From Rhizobium lusitanum (lineage in GTDB: Bacteria > Pseudomonadota > Alphaproteobacteria > Rhizobiales > Rhizobiaceae), in assembly GCF_014189535.1 (NCBI RefSeq), contig NZ_CP050308.1, forward strand, positions 2,145,501 to 2,209,500: a stretch of DNA of 64,000 nt, given 5' to 3'. Shown piece by piece: positions 45,030 to 54,351 of the stretch; position 1 is the first letter of the stretch, and every line of letters starts with the position of its first letter. The notes beneath the pieces were generated by a model. The model did no database searches and was not told the DNA's origin. It saw only the letters and a program-made list of their open reading frames with translations. The position numbers and the translations under genes are program-made.

Positions 45030-46820
45030 ATGGCTGGTTGGGGAGCCGCCGAATACGTGGACACAGTCAAAGAAATTACGGCCGCCGCCGTGCCGGTGAC
45101 CTTCGCCGGCACCGTCGGCCTGTTCATGCCTGCCGCCGCGCCACCAAGCCGCACGGCCGTCATGTTCCTCAGCCCCTGGGGCTTCGAGGAAATGTGCACC
45201 CGCAAGTTCTGGCGCATCCTCGCCGAGGATTTTGCCAAGACCGGTATCGCCAGCCTGCGCTTCGACTATGCCGGAACGGGTGACGCACTCGACGTAGCCG
45301 ATCAGGGGCAAGGATTGGCGCTCTGGGAAGATACGGCACTGGCTGCTGCCGCCAAGCTGCGATCACTCTCCGGCTGCGAACGGCTTATCCTGGTGAGCCA
45401 GGGGCTCGGAAGCACCATCGCCCTCGATATTGCCAAGCGGCTTGAAGCCATCGACGGCATCGCCCTCCTAGCGCCGACAATTTCCGGGCGCGCCTATCTG
45501 CGCGAATTGACCATCTGGTCGAAAATGATCGACGAAAGCATGGGGCTCGACGAGGCACAGCGACAAACCGAAGGCGTCACCGTCGCCAGCCTGCGCATGC
45601 CGGACGCCATTGCCGCCACGGTCAGGACACTCAACCTGATGACGCGCGGCCATGTCAGCACGCCGGACTGCCTCGTCCTGACCCGGCCCGGCCGGCCGGG
45701 CGATGCCGACTTCGCAACCCATCTCGGGACTCTCGGACCGCGCGTCGAACAAGCCGCCTATGACGGCTATGACGAGCTGGTGTCGAACCCGACCATCGCC
45801 GCCATGCCACTCGACGCCGGCCGCAAGATTCTGGATTGGGTACAGTCGATCGCGACGAAGCCCGTCACGACGACACGCAAGATTGTCCACGCACCGCGCG
45901 CCGAAGCGCTTGAAGGCGACGGTTTCCGCGAGACGCCTCTGCGCTTCGGCGAAGGGGATCGCCTCTTCGGCATCCTCTGCGAACCCATGGGCGAGCGGGC
46001 GGGCGCGACGGCGCTGCTCCTCACGACTGCCTATGACCGGCACGCCGGCTGGGGCCGGACGTCGGTGACCATGGCGCGGGCGCTTGCCCGCGATGGCATC
46101 GCCTCGCTACGCTTCGACACCGCCAATGTCGCCGACAGCCCGCCCTTGCCCGATGCCCCCGACCAGGTGCTCTATTCTCGCGACCAGCATCGGGATGTCA
46201 GCGCCGCGCTCGACCTGCTGGAGACCAGAGAACTGCTGCCGGCCTTTGCCGTCGGCCGCTGCAGCGGCGGCTATCTCGCCTACCAGACCGCAATGAACGA
46301 TGACCGATGCCACGGCTTGATCACCGTCAACCCCTACGCCTTCTTCTGGGATGAAACGCAATCGGTCGACGAAGGCCTTCGCTTCGTGCCGCGCTCGCTT
46401 GAAACCTATGGCTACAAATTCCTGCAACTGGAAACACTGAAGCGGCTCTATGGCGGCCAGATCGACGCCAGAAGTGCTGCGCGCAATATCGTCACGGCGC
46501 TGGCAAGACGCGCCGTCCGGCTCGGCCGCCCCCTGCTCGGCGTCCTGCCCTTCTTCGCCGGCGAGCACGAAATCGTCATGGGTGGTTTCCGCTCGCTCGC
46601 CAGGCGCCGGGTCGACATATCGCTGATCTACAGCGCCCACGATATCGGCCTCGACCATTTCCGCGAGCACTTTGGCGAGGACGCCTCAGCACTCAGAAAT
46701 TTCCCCGACATCCGCCTCACCATCATCCCCGGCGCCGACCACAATCTGACGCCCCCCTATGCACGCAAGGTCTATTTGCGGGAGGTGAGGGAGATGGGAT
46801 TGAGGCTGGGGAAGCGGTGA
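45030..46820 (+). CDS. Tandem alpha/beta-hydrolase protein of the polysaccharide locus
   Basis: A 596-residue protein with two alpha/beta-hydrolase units. Unit one (about 20-270): SPWGFEEMCTRKFWRILAED, FDYAGTGDALDVAD, and a nucleophile elbow reading VSQGLGS. Unit two (about 295-590): FGILCEPMGERAGATALLL, SLRFDTANVADSPP, elbow VGRCSGGYLAYQ, and catalytic His in GADHNLTPPY. Neither elbow is the normal GxSxG: the first lacks the leading Gly and the second has Cys at the nucleophile place. It probably modifies or transfers acyl groups on the exported polysaccharide (inference from context). Ribosome site GAGGAGACG. Confidence 0.8.
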   Translation: MAGWGAAEYVDTVKEITAAAVPVTFAGTVGLFMPAAAPPSRTAVMFLSPWGFEEMCTRKFWRILAEDFAKTGIASLRFDYAGTGDALDVADQGQGLALWEDTALAAAAKLRSLSGCERLILVSQGLGSTIALDIAKRLEAIDGIALLAPTISGRAYLRELTIWSKMIDESMGLDEAQRQTEGVTVASLRMPDAIAATVRTLNLMTRGHVSTPDCLVLTRPGRPGDADFATHLGTLGPRVEQAAYDGYDELVSNPTIAAMPLDAGRKILDWVQSIATKPVTTTRKIVHAPRAEALEGDGFRETPLRFGEGDRLFGILCEPMGERAGATALLLTTAYDRHAGWGRTSVTMARALARDGIASLRFDTANVADSPPLPDAPDQVLYSRDQHRDVSAALDLLETRELLPAFAVGRCSGGYLAYQTAMNDDRCHGLITVNPYAFFWDETQSVDEGLRFVPRSLETYGYKFLQLETLKRLYGGQIDARSAARNIVTALARRAVRLGRPLLGVLPFFAGEHEIVMGGFRSLARRRVDISLIYSAHDIGLDHFREHFGEDASALRNFPDIRLTIIPGADHNLTPPYARKVYLREVREMGLRLGKR

Positions 46821-46828
46821 AGCCATCT

Positions 46829-47064
46829 CGCCCCTGGCGGGCGAGAAAGCAATTTCATTGGTTTAGGAATTGCGGCACAGGACGGTTCACATACTCAAAA
46901 CCCGGCGCAATTTCTAAGCCATTGAAATTGCAAGAGAGGGGGTCTTTTCTTGCTCATTCCGCTTCCGGTAAGCAAGTGCGTCCCTGCCTACCCCCACCCT
47001 TGCAAAATCTAGCACTTAGCCTGACGGCTAAATGCTGATTTTGCTTTCCCGCCCGCAAGGGGCG
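46829..47064. repeat. 236-bp mosaic palindromic element (RIME/MITE-like)
   Basis: Terminal inverted repeats of 24 bp (46829-46852 with 47041-47064) match at 22 positions. Inside are two further inverted pairs: 46849-46873 with 46907-46931 (22 of 25) and 47002-47020 with 47027-47044. No ORF. The layout of short GC-rich ends and nested hairpins resembles rhizobial intergenic mosaic elements. Confidence 0.78.
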
Positions 47065-47124
47065 GGATAGACGCTGAATAGCCAAAACACTCGCAACATC
47101 CGGCACTTGCTGTATACTCGCCGC

Positions 47125-47793
47125 ATGAGGCTCCTGATCGTCGAAGACAACCGCGAACTGGCGTCCTGGCTCGGCAAGGCGCTGCGTCAGGCGCAATATG
47201 CCGTCGACATCGCCCATGACGGCGAGGACGCCGAGCACATGCTGAAAGTGGCGAGCTATGCGGTCGTCATTCTCGATCTGTCCCTGCCGAAAATCGACGG
47301 ATTGACGCTCTTGAAGCGGCTGCGCCAGGGCGGCAACAAGGTGCCGGTCATCATCCTCACGGCCAATGCCAGCCTGGACGGCCGCATCACTGGGCTCGAC
47401 AGCGGCGCCGACGACTATCTCGCCAAACCCTTCGAAATCGCCGAGCTGGAAGCTCGCATTCGCGCCGCCGTCCGCCGCGGCCATGATCGCGCCGCACCCG
47501 AAATCGCCGTCGGCGATCTGCTGTTCGATGGCGGCACGCGGCAGTTCTCTCTCGGTGGAGAGACATTGGCGCTGACGCCGCGCGAACATGCCGTGCTTGA
47601 ACATCTGGTCATGAAGGTCGGCACGACGGTGACCAAGACCGCGCTATCGGAAAGCGTCTTCGGCTTCGACGATTTCGCCGATACCAGCGCCATCGAAATC
47701 TACGTGCACCGCGTCCGCAAGAAGCTCGAAGGCAGCACCGTGCAGATCGCCACGCTGCGCGGCCTCGGTTATCTCCTTCGCCATGCGCAATGA
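47125..47793 (+). CDS. OmpR-family response regulator (TctD-like)
   Basis: A 222-residue regulator: receiver domain (VEDNRELASWLGKAL, phospho-Asp in VVILDLSLPKIDG, Lys in LAKPFEIAELEARI) and winged helix ending SAIEIYVHRVRKKLEGS and TLRGLGYLL. The kinase gene overlaps by 11 bp. The TctDE group often controls tricarboxylate uptake, but no such transporter is next to it here. Start MRLLIVED at 47125; an upstream ATG at 47107 gives six extra residues. Confidence 0.92.
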   Translation: MRLLIVEDNRELASWLGKALRQAQYAVDIAHDGEDAEHMLKVASYAVVILDLSLPKIDGLTLLKRLRQGGNKVPVIILTANASLDGRITGLDSGADDYLAKPFEIAELEARIRAAVRRGHDRAAPEIAVGDLLFDGGTRQFSLGGETLALTPREHAVLEHLVMKVGTTVTKTALSESVFGFDDFADTSAIEIYVHRVRKKLEGSTVQIATLRGLGYLLRHAQ

Positions 47794-49198
47794 TGAAAGC
47801 CTCCCGCAGGAAGGTCGCCTCAGCCGCGCCATCGCAGGGCTGACCGCCAGCTTGCGGGCACAACTGTTCGCCTGGGTAGTGCTGACGCTGATCGGGGCGA
47901 TCTGCGTCAATCTTTATCTCAGCTACCGGTCGGCGGACGCCACCGCCGATCTCGTCATCGACCACACGCTGCTCGCCTCAGCCCGCGTCATCGCCGAGGC
48001 CGTGCATACCGATCCCAGCGGAACCGTCCAGCTCGACATTCCCCCCGCAGCTCTCGAAATGTTCGATACAGGCAACGGCGATCGCGTCTTCTATCAGGTG
48101 GTGACCGCCTGGGGGAACCTCATCGCCGGTTATCCCGATCTGCCGCAGCCGAAAAGGCAGCAGACCGGCGAAGACACGACGTTTCGCGCCGACGAAGTGC
48201 GGCTGATGCTGCTGAACCAGCCGATCGTCGGACTCGGCGTAGACAGCACGATCTCCGTCACCGTCGCCGTCACCCATCACAGCCAGTACGCCATGCGCCG
48301 CAGGCTGTGGCTATCGGATTTCAGCAAGCAGCTCGTGCTGGTACTGATCGCCGGCCTGGTAACCATTCTCGGCTTGCAGCGGGGTCTGGCGCCCGTGCTG
48401 CGGTTGCGCGACGCCGTGCGCGAACGCGGCCGCGAGCGGCTGGATCCGCTGGAACCGAACATGGTGCAGAGCGAGCTGCGGCCGCTGGTCCACGCCCTCA
48501 ATGATCATATGGAGCGGGTGCAAAACCAGATGGCGGCACAGCGCCGCTTCGTCTCCAACGCCGCACATCAGCTGCGCACGCCGCTCGCTTTGATCTCGAC
48601 ACAGGCAAGCGTCGCGGCACGCGAGGCCGACACAGGCAAGCGCGACGAGGCGCTGCAGGCACTGCGCTCCAGCACCAGGCAGGTGACGCGGCTGGCAAGC
48701 CAGCTTCTCACCTTGTCGCGGGCCGAACCGGGCAGCCGCAGGCCGCGCAGCGATACGATCGAACTCGTCGCCACCGCCCGGCACGTCCTGGAGAACCTCG
48801 CCGAGGAGGCATTGCGGCGTAATATCGATCTTGGGCTGGAGGCAGACAATGCACCGATCCGTGTCGAAGGCGATGGCACGATGATGCGCGAGATGCTGGT
48901 TAATCTCGTCGACAATGCGCTGCGCTACACTCCATTGAACGGCCGGGTCACGCTCGGCGTCGCCCGCGATGGCGACGACGCCATGTTGACGGTGGAAGAC
49001 AATGGCCCCGGCATTCCGGAAGCCGAACGCGCCCAGGTGTTCGAACGCTTCTATCGCATCATCGGCACGGAACCGGAGGGCAGCGGCCTCGGGCTTGCCA
49101 TTGTCCGCGAAGTGGTCGACGGCGCCGGTGGCTCCGTGACGCTCGGCGACGCGGCCGAAGGCGGCCTGCTGGTGACTGTAAGGCTGCCGGCGGTCTGA
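47783..49198 (+). CDS. Sensor histidine kinase (TctE-like)
   Basis: A 471-residue membrane kinase with helices at about 29-49 and 178-198, a periplasmic sensor of about 125 residues between, HAMP segment, phospho-acceptor box SNAAHQLRTPLALI, N box LVDNALRYTP, G1 VEDNGPGIPE and G2 GSGLGLAIV. Partner of the regulator at 47125. Confidence 0.93.
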   Translation: MRNDESLPQEGRLSRAIAGLTASLRAQLFAWVVLTLIGAICVNLYLSYRSADATADLVIDHTLLASARVIAEAVHTDPSGTVQLDIPPAALEMFDTGNGDRVFYQVVTAWGNLIAGYPDLPQPKRQQTGEDTTFRADEVRLMLLNQPIVGLGVDSTISVTVAVTHHSQYAMRRRLWLSDFSKQLVLVLIAGLVTILGLQRGLAPVLRLRDAVRERGRERLDPLEPNMVQSELRPLVHALNDHMERVQNQMAAQRRFVSNAAHQLRTPLALISTQASVAAREADTGKRDEALQALRSSTRQVTRLASQLLTLSRAEPGSRRPRSDTIELVATARHVLENLAEEALRRNIDLGLEADNAPIRVEGDGTMMREMLVNLVDNALRYTPLNGRVTLGVARDGDDAMLTVEDNGPGIPEAERAQVFERFYRIIGTEPEGSGLGLAIVREVVDGAGGSVTLGDAAEGGLLVTVRLPAV

Positions 49199-49232
49199 TT
49201 ACTTCAAAAACCACCGACAACCGAAGAGATCG

Positions 49233-49946
49233 CTATCCTGCCGCCCGAAGCTGGACTTCGCGCTTGTTCAGGAAAAACGCCTTGTCGAAAAGTCCCAGAT
49301 CCAGCGGATTGGGCAAGCGGACATCCTCCAGATCCGGATAGGCTTTCACCGACAAATCACAAGACCGGTCGATCTGCGAGATGAAGACGATGATCAAGCC
49401 TTTCTCATGCGCAAAGGCCTTCAGCGCACGGACCTGAACCATCAAGTCCGGTTTCTGCCGGTTCTGGTCGAGTATCTGCAGATAGTCGACGACCACCAGC
49501 GTTCCCTTGGGCACCGACACCAGCCTCTGCATGATATAGTCAGCGCTGATTGCTTCGGAGGTGTCGAATTCGAACAGATCCCTGAAATGCTCGAACGTCT
49601 CGCCGATCGCCTCAAAGCGATCCTGAATATCCCTTTCGGTGTATTCCAGCGTGAAGAAGATACCCCGGTTGCCGGCTTTCATGGCCTCGATGGCGAGCCT
49701 GAGGCTCATCAAGGTCTTGCCGTGGCGCGGACGAGCGCCGAGAAGCACCAGGTCGCCGAGGTTCAGCCGCGAAAACATCTCGCCGGCGGGTGTCTTCTCA
49801 TCCGCGCGGGTTGCGAGCAGGCTCCAGCTGCGGAGGCCCTCTTCGACGGCGATCCGATCGAGCGCCTCGTGCAGCGGGATAGTCTCATGGCGTGACAACA
49901 ATCGCGCCTTGCGTTTCAGACGATACAGTGGGGCGGAAAGCCTCAT
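49233..49946 (-). CDS. Stand-alone DnaB-type helicase ATPase core
   Basis: A 237-residue RecA-fold protein related to the C-terminal half of replicative helicase DnaB. Walker A in GARPRHGKTLMSLRLAIEAM, Walker B in LVVVDYLQILDQNRQKPDL, sensor in VFISQIDRS, and DnaB-like LVLLGARP start. The N-terminal primase-interacting domain and linker are absent and the whole is half DnaB size. Annotated relatives are called DNA helicase in rhizobia; real activity is unknown. Single gene with no partner. Confidence 0.82.
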   Translation of the reverse strand: MRLSAPLYRLKRKARLLSRHETIPLHEALDRIAVEEGLRSWSLLATRADEKTPAGEMFSRLNLGDLVLLGARPRHGKTLMSLRLAIEAMKAGNRGIFFTLEYTERDIQDRFEAIGETFEHFRDLFEFDTSEAISADYIMQRLVSVPKGTLVVVDYLQILDQNRQKPDLMVQVRALKAFAHEKGLIIVFISQIDRSCDLSVKAYPDLEDVRLPNPLDLGLFDKAFFLNKREVQLRAAG

Positions 49947-50144
49947 ATGAAAAACCTCCTATTGCGAGCTGCGATCGCAATCCCTCCTTATGCTTGGCGC
50001 TCGAACAGTCGGTTCGATGGTTGGTCAGCCCCGCATGAATGATACTTTCCCGATCGGAGGGGGGGAGGCATGGGCCTTGCCTGAGACGAAGCATAGCCTG
50101 ATTCGCACCCAAGGAAAATCGCACGCACCGAGCCTAAAAACACA

Positions 50145-50171
50145 AAAGGCCGGGCGAAACGCCCGGCCTTT
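50145..50171 (-). terminator. Terminator of the ABC importer operon
   Basis: A 12-bp stem (AAAGGCCGGGCG/CGCCCGGCCTTT) with loop of three, followed on the minus strand by T-rich sequence (TTTTGTGTTTTTAGG). It lies 33 bp after the permease stop. The remaining gap from 49947 holds no gene. Confidence 0.88.
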
Positions 50172-50203
50172 GCCTTGGGAGGTGCCGGATTATCCGGCTG
50201 GGC

Positions 50204-51085
50204 TTATTGCGTGTCCATATGCTGCTGCGGACGCCAACGGGTGATGCGATTTTCCACCAGCGTCATCACGTACTCCGCACCGAGCGTCACCAGCATCACC
50301 AGGATGATCGCGGCATAGAGGCCGGCCGCATCGTAGGTGCCCTTGGCGATCGAGATCAGGTAGCCGATACCGGCCAGCGAACCGACGAACTCGCCGACGA
50401 TCGCACCAATGATGGCGAACGAGAAGGAGACGTGCAGGCTGGCGAAGATCCAGCTCATCGCCGACGGCAGGATCACGTTGCGGGTGACCTGCCAGTTCGA
50501 GGCACCGAGGATGCGGGCATTGGCGATCATGTTGCGGTCCGCTTCGCGCACGCCCTGGAAGGCATTGGCGAACACGACGAAAAACACCATGATGAAGGCC
50601 AGAGCCACCTTGGACGGCAGGCCAAGGCCCATGATCATCACAAAGATCGGCGCCAACACGACGCGCGGAATCGAGTTGATCGCCTTGATGTAGATCGACA
50701 GGATATCGGAGGCCAGCCTATTGCGGCCGAGCGCCACGCCGACCAGCACGCCGGTGACCGAGCCGATGACGAAGCCGATCAGCGCTTCTTCCATGGTGAC
50801 GCCGAGGTGATACCAGAGCGAACCATTTTCGGTGCCTTCGGTGACCCATTCGTAGAGCCTATAGCCGATAGCGGTCGGGCTGGAATAGAAGAAGGGGTCG
50901 ATCCAGTGCAGGTCGGAGGCCAGCTGCCAGACACCGAGGATCGCCACGAGGATCGCGACCTGCCAGAAGACGACGACGAATTTGCGCCGGGTGATCGCCT
51001 TCAGTGCCGCTGCTTCTATTTCCACGTCCGAGGTGCCGGCGCGGAAGATCGGCGCATTGCCTGTTTCAAGGGCTGTATTTGCCAT
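50204..51085 (-). CDS. ABC transporter permease (SsuC/TauC/ThiX type)
   Basis: A 293-residue inner-membrane subunit with six helices and the EAA loop (GASNWQVTRNVILPSAMSWI, about 205-224) that docks on the ATPase. Belongs to the nitrate/sulfonate/pyrimidine importer class. Start MANTALETG at 51085 is preceded by GGGAGGATTGATC; the frame is open to 51172. Third gene of the operon. Confidence 0.92.
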   Translation of the reverse strand: MANTALETGNAPIFRAGTSDVEIEAAALKAITRRKFVVVFWQVAILVAILGVWQLASDLHWIDPFFYSSPTAIGYRLYEWVTEGTENGSLWYHLGVTMEEALIGFVIGSVTGVLVGVALGRNRLASDILSIYIKAINSIPRVVLAPIFVMIMGLGLPSKVALAFIMVFFVVFANAFQGVREADRNMIANARILGASNWQVTRNVILPSAMSWIFASLHVSFSFAIIGAIVGEFVGSLAGIGYLISIAKGTYDAAGLYAAIILVMLVTLGAEYVMTLVENRITRWRPQQHMDTQ

Positions 51086-51099
51086 GATCAATCCTCCCC

Positions 51100-51918
51100 T
51101 TATGCCGCTTGCGCAGCGCGGCGATAGCTGGTCTCGACCTCTTCGCGGAGGTCGTCCCAGATCGTCTTGCAATAATCGATGAAGGTCTGCTCGTAGCGGA
51201 TCTCCGAGACGACACGCGGGCGCGGCAGGTCGATCTTGTAGACCGACTTCACCGTGGCGGGACCCGCCGTCAGCACATAGACCTTGTCGGCCAGCGCCAC
51301 GGCCTCTTCGAGGTCGTGGGTGACGAACACCACCGACGCCTGACGCTCGGCCCAGAGCTTCAGCAACTCCTCGTGCATGACCGTGCGGGTCTGCACGTCC
51401 AGCGCCGAGAATGGCTCGTCCATCAGCAGGATTTCCGGCTCGTTGATGAAGGTCTGCGCCAGCGAAACGCGCTTGCGCATGCCGCCGGAGAGCTGGTGCG
51501 GATAGTGATGCAGAAACTTCGTCAGGCCAACGCGGGCGAGCCAGTCTTTGGCGGTCGCCTCCGCTTCCGCTTTGGACTTGCCGCGGAACAGCGGGCCGGA
51601 CATGACGTTGTCGATGACGTTCTTCCAGGGAAAGAGCGCATCCGTCTGGAAGACGAAGCCGACGCGCGGATCGATGCCGTCGACCGGGCCGCCCATCAGG
51701 CGAACTTCGCCGGCGCTCGGCTTGGCAAGGCCGGTGACGAGGTTGAGCGTCGTCGACTTGCCGCAGCCGGTCGGTCCAACGACGGCGACGAATTCGCCGC
51801 GCTCGACAGTCATATTGAAATCGCGCAGCGCCGTCAGCGATTTGCCGGTCGGTGAGACGAAACGGCGGCTGACATTGATGAGCTCGATCGCCGGTGTCCG
51901 GCGTCCATCCTGTTGCAT
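51100..51918 (-). CDS. ABC transporter ATP-binding protein
   Basis: A 272-residue ATPase: Walker A GPTGCGKST near 50, Q-loop FVFQTDALFPWKNV, signature LSGGMRKRVSLAQ, Walker B ILLMDEPFSALD, and H-loop VVFVTHDLEEAV. Energises the neighbouring permease for import. Start MQQDGRR at 51918 fits the family better than the open extension to 51957. Confidence 0.93.
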   Translation of the reverse strand: MQQDGRRTPAIELINVSRRFVSPTGKSLTALRDFNMTVERGEFVAVVGPTGCGKSTTLNLVTGLAKPSAGEVRLMGGPVDGIDPRVGFVFQTDALFPWKNVIDNVMSGPLFRGKSKAEAEATAKDWLARVGLTKFLHHYPHQLSGGMRKRVSLAQTFINEPEILLMDEPFSALDVQTRTVMHEELLKLWAERQASVVFVTHDLEEAVALADKVYVLTAGPATVKSVYKIDLPRPRVVSEIRYEQTFIDYCKTIWDDLREEVETSYRRAAQAA

Positions 51919-52009
51919 GGTGCTGATCCTGACGCGTGCCTTTGGGCGTGCACGCAAAAGCCCGTGAGATACCGCCTCCGGTTCCGGCCGGAGGCAGCGC
52001 GATGACTGC

Positions 52010-53023
52010 TTACTTGACGTTCTTGACGAACTCGGTCGTGTAGGTCTTCGACAGGTCGATCGTCTTGCCCTTGACGTTCTTCGAGAACGCGGAGAGCACG
52101 GCGAGAACCGTCTTCGGACCGTCTTCCGGCATCACGCCATCCGGCGTGAACATTTCCTTGCCGGCGTCGAGAGCCTTGATGTAGCCGTCCTTGTCGCCAA
52201 CGTAGAAATCCTTCGGCATCTTGTCGGCAATCTCGGCGGCGGAATGCGTATTGATGAACCGCAGCGTCTTGACGAAGGCGTTGGCGAGCTTCTGTACGTC
52301 TTCCTTATGAGCATCGACCCAGGCCGCGTCCATGTAGAGCGAGGCTGCCGGATAGGTGCCGCCGAGTGCTTCCTCGGTGCCCTTCAGGGTCCGCAAGTCG
52401 ACGAGAATCGAAGCTTCACCGGTCTTCAGCATGCGCGAAATCGTCGGCTCGGTGGTCATGCCGGCCTGGATGGCGTCCTGCTGCATGGCGGCGATGAAGG
52501 TCTGGCCGGCACCGACCGGAACCGTGGAGATATCAGACGGCGAAAGGCCGTGCTTCGACGCCATATAGAGCGTCAGGAAGTTGGTGGACGAGCCGAGGCC
52601 GGTAACACCGAGGCTCTTGCCCTTCAGGTCCGCGAAGGACTTGAGTTCCGGATGCTTGGTCGAGACCAGCTCGACTTCGCCGGGCGCCTGGCTGAACTGC
52701 ACGACGGATTTGATGAACTTGCCCTTGGCCTGCAGGTCGACACAGTGATCGTAGAAGCCGACGACACCCTGAACAGCGCCAGCCAGCAGCTGGTTTTCGG
52801 CATCGACGCCGGCAGACTCGTTGAGAAGATCGACCTCGAGGCCTTCATCCTTGAAGTAACCGAGGGATTCGGCAAGCTTGGCCGGCAGATAGATCTGCTT
52901 TTCGTAACCGCCCACCATAATGGAAATCTTGTCGGCGGCATGCGCTGCCGTCGCACTGAGCGAGGCGGCTGATATGACGAGGGAAAGGGCTACGGTATGA
53001 AAAAGCGTGCGCGATGAACGCAT
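52010..53023 (-). CDS. ABC transporter substrate-binding protein (NMT1/SsuA type)
   Basis: A 337-residue periplasmic protein with a signal peptide (1-29, cut after AAHA) and the NMT1/THI5-like fold: YLPAKLAESLGYFKDEGLEV, SFADLKGKSLGVTGLGSSTN, and AGMTTEPTISRML. The class binds sulfonates, nitrate, aromatic acids or thiamine precursors. No thiamine riboswitch is seen upstream, which argues against the thiamine group. First gene of the three-gene importer operon. Confidence 0.9.
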   Translation of the reverse strand: MRSSRTLFHTVALSLVISAASLSATAAHAADKISIMVGGYEKQIYLPAKLAESLGYFKDEGLEVDLLNESAGVDAENQLLAGAVQGVVGFYDHCVDLQAKGKFIKSVVQFSQAPGEVELVSTKHPELKSFADLKGKSLGVTGLGSSTNFLTLYMASKHGLSPSDISTVPVGAGQTFIAAMQQDAIQAGMTTEPTISRMLKTGEASILVDLRTLKGTEEALGGTYPAASLYMDAAWVDAHKEDVQKLANAFVKTLRFINTHSAAEIADKMPKDFYVGDKDGYIKALDAGKEMFTPDGVMPEDGPKTVLAVLSAFSKNVKGKTIDLSKTYTTEFVKNVK

Positions 53024-53277
53024 GGGTATCTCCTCCTGTTAGATGCCTGCGTCATTCTGTAATCGCACGGCATGCGCTTCCTCCACGAAGCCGGGCAAAG
53101 CTAGCGCAGGTAACCTTTCAGTCAGCTTTCAGTGGAAAATCCCGCATGACGACACCTCCGATTTTATTTTGCCGCCGCCCTGCCTGAATTCAAACGAAAC
53201 CACATCATACGTCATACCCTTGGCGAAACGCCGTTGACGCCTATGTAAAATATCCGTCGCCACGAAAAGGACGAACT

Positions 53278-53586
53278 ATGAAAGCAATAGCCGCAGCGCT
53301 CATTCTGTTGACGGTCACTTCCGTCGGCTCGGCTCAGGCTATTTCCCGCTATGATTCACTTGGCCAGAGCTGTGCATCCGTGCAGCAGATCGTTTCGAAA
53401 GAGCGGGCGGTATTGCTGCGCTATCCCTCGCGAAGCGGCAATATCGTCCTTTACGACCGTTACGTGGCCAGCGATAGCCAATGCGGTACGAGCAACTATG
53501 CTGCACGCACCAGCGTGCCGACCAAGGATAACCCGACGTGCCCCGTTTACAACTGCAGATCGTCTTCCGTCTTCAATCCACATTGA
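53278..53586 (+). CDS. Small secreted Cys-containing protein, unknown function
   Basis: A 102-residue protein with a signal peptide (1-21, ending VGSAQA). The mature part has four Cys (SCASV, QCGTS, TCPVYNC), likely forming two disulphides in the periplasm. I know it only as a conserved rhizobial hypothetical type. The 53024-53277 gap upstream holds its promoter region and that of the divergent ABC operon. Confidence 0.65.
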   Translation: MKAIAAALILLTVTSVGSAQAISRYDSLGQSCASVQQIVSKERAVLLRYPSRSGNIVLYDRYVASDSQCGTSNYAARTSVPTKDNPTCPVYNCRSSSVFNPH

Positions 53587-53778
53587 TGCCACGCTTCTTT
53601 CCTACCGCTTACTCAAACGGCCGATAACGGACAAACCTTCGCCACCAAAGACTTTTAGTTGAATTTCGCCACCATTTAATACACACTGAGCGGGCAGACT
53701 GGGGCATGTTCCTTGCCTTCCCCCGGGCATCTGCAAGGCGCGTCCGCTGGGTCCCCGTTCAAATGAGGAGATTATACA

Positions 53779-54237
53779 GTGAGTGCAAAAGTACCAAATC
53801 CGATTGACGCCTATGTCGGTTCACGCGTGCGAATGCGGCGGCTTATGCTTGGCATGAGCCAGGAACGGCTCGCCGATCAGATCGGCGTCACGTTTCAGCA
53901 GGTGCAAAAATACGAAAAAGGCACCAATCGCATCGGCGCCAGCCGGCTGCAGGCGATTGCGAGCGTTCTGGCCGTGCCGGTCGCCTTCTTCTTCCAGCAA
54001 GACAACACACAACCACTGGCGACGGACGGCCTCGGCGCCATCAGCGGCCTTGAGGATCTCTCAGACTTTCTGACGTCCAAGGAAGGCCTGAGCCTCAACA
54101 AGGCCTTCATGAAGATCAACGATCCGAGCGTCCGCCAATCCGTGTTGATGCTCATCAAGTCGCTGGCCAACACCTCCGAGCCGGCACTTGTACGTGCACC
54201 GCAGGCAACCGAAATCCCGTTCGGCCTGCGGAACTGA
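53779..54237 (+). CDS. XRE-family helix-turn-helix regulator
   Basis: A 152-residue regulator with HTH (MSQERLADQIGVTFQQVQKY at about 26-45, then EKGTNRIGASRLQAIASVL) and a short helical tail. GTG start with GAGGAG nine bases upstream. This type is frequent in rhizobia, including regulators of growth and metabolism. Same strand as the downstream RiPP-like genes but 318 bp away and separated by hairpins. Confidence 0.9.
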   Translation: MSAKVPNPIDAYVGSRVRMRRLMLGMSQERLADQIGVTFQQVQKYEKGTNRIGASRLQAIASVLAVPVAFFFQQDNTQPLATDGLGAISGLEDLSDFLTSKEGLSLNKAFMKINDPSVRQSVLMLIKSLANTSEPALVRAPQATEIPFGLRN

Positions 54238-54277
54238 TCGCCGCGCCTCACCTACCCCAACGGTAAGGCACGGATCA

Positions 54278-54351
54278 CGATTGCGAAATGTGCAATCGAA
54301 ACGACACTGGAGCACCCGGTATCCGCTAGGACACACAAGGATCGCTCCAGT
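54278..54351. promoter_or_regulatory. Two inverted repeats between the XRE and SARP-like genes
   Basis: CGATTGC (54278-54284) pairs with GCAATCG (54292-54298) and ACTGGAGC (54306-54313) pairs with GCTCCAGT (54344-54351). They may be terminator/attenuator hairpins after the XRE gene or binding sites. Neither has a T-run longer than three. The rest of 54238-54555 shows no gene; it must hold the promoter of the RiPP-like operon. Confidence 0.5.

Noticed and set aside
44066..45238. 390-codon minus-strand ORF
   Set aside because: Antisense of the flippase; His/Asp/Arg-rich and without motif.
53024..53277. Possible thiamine or other riboswitch before the ABC importer
   Set aside because: I see no TPP-type conserved blocks or other known riboswitch core in the leader.
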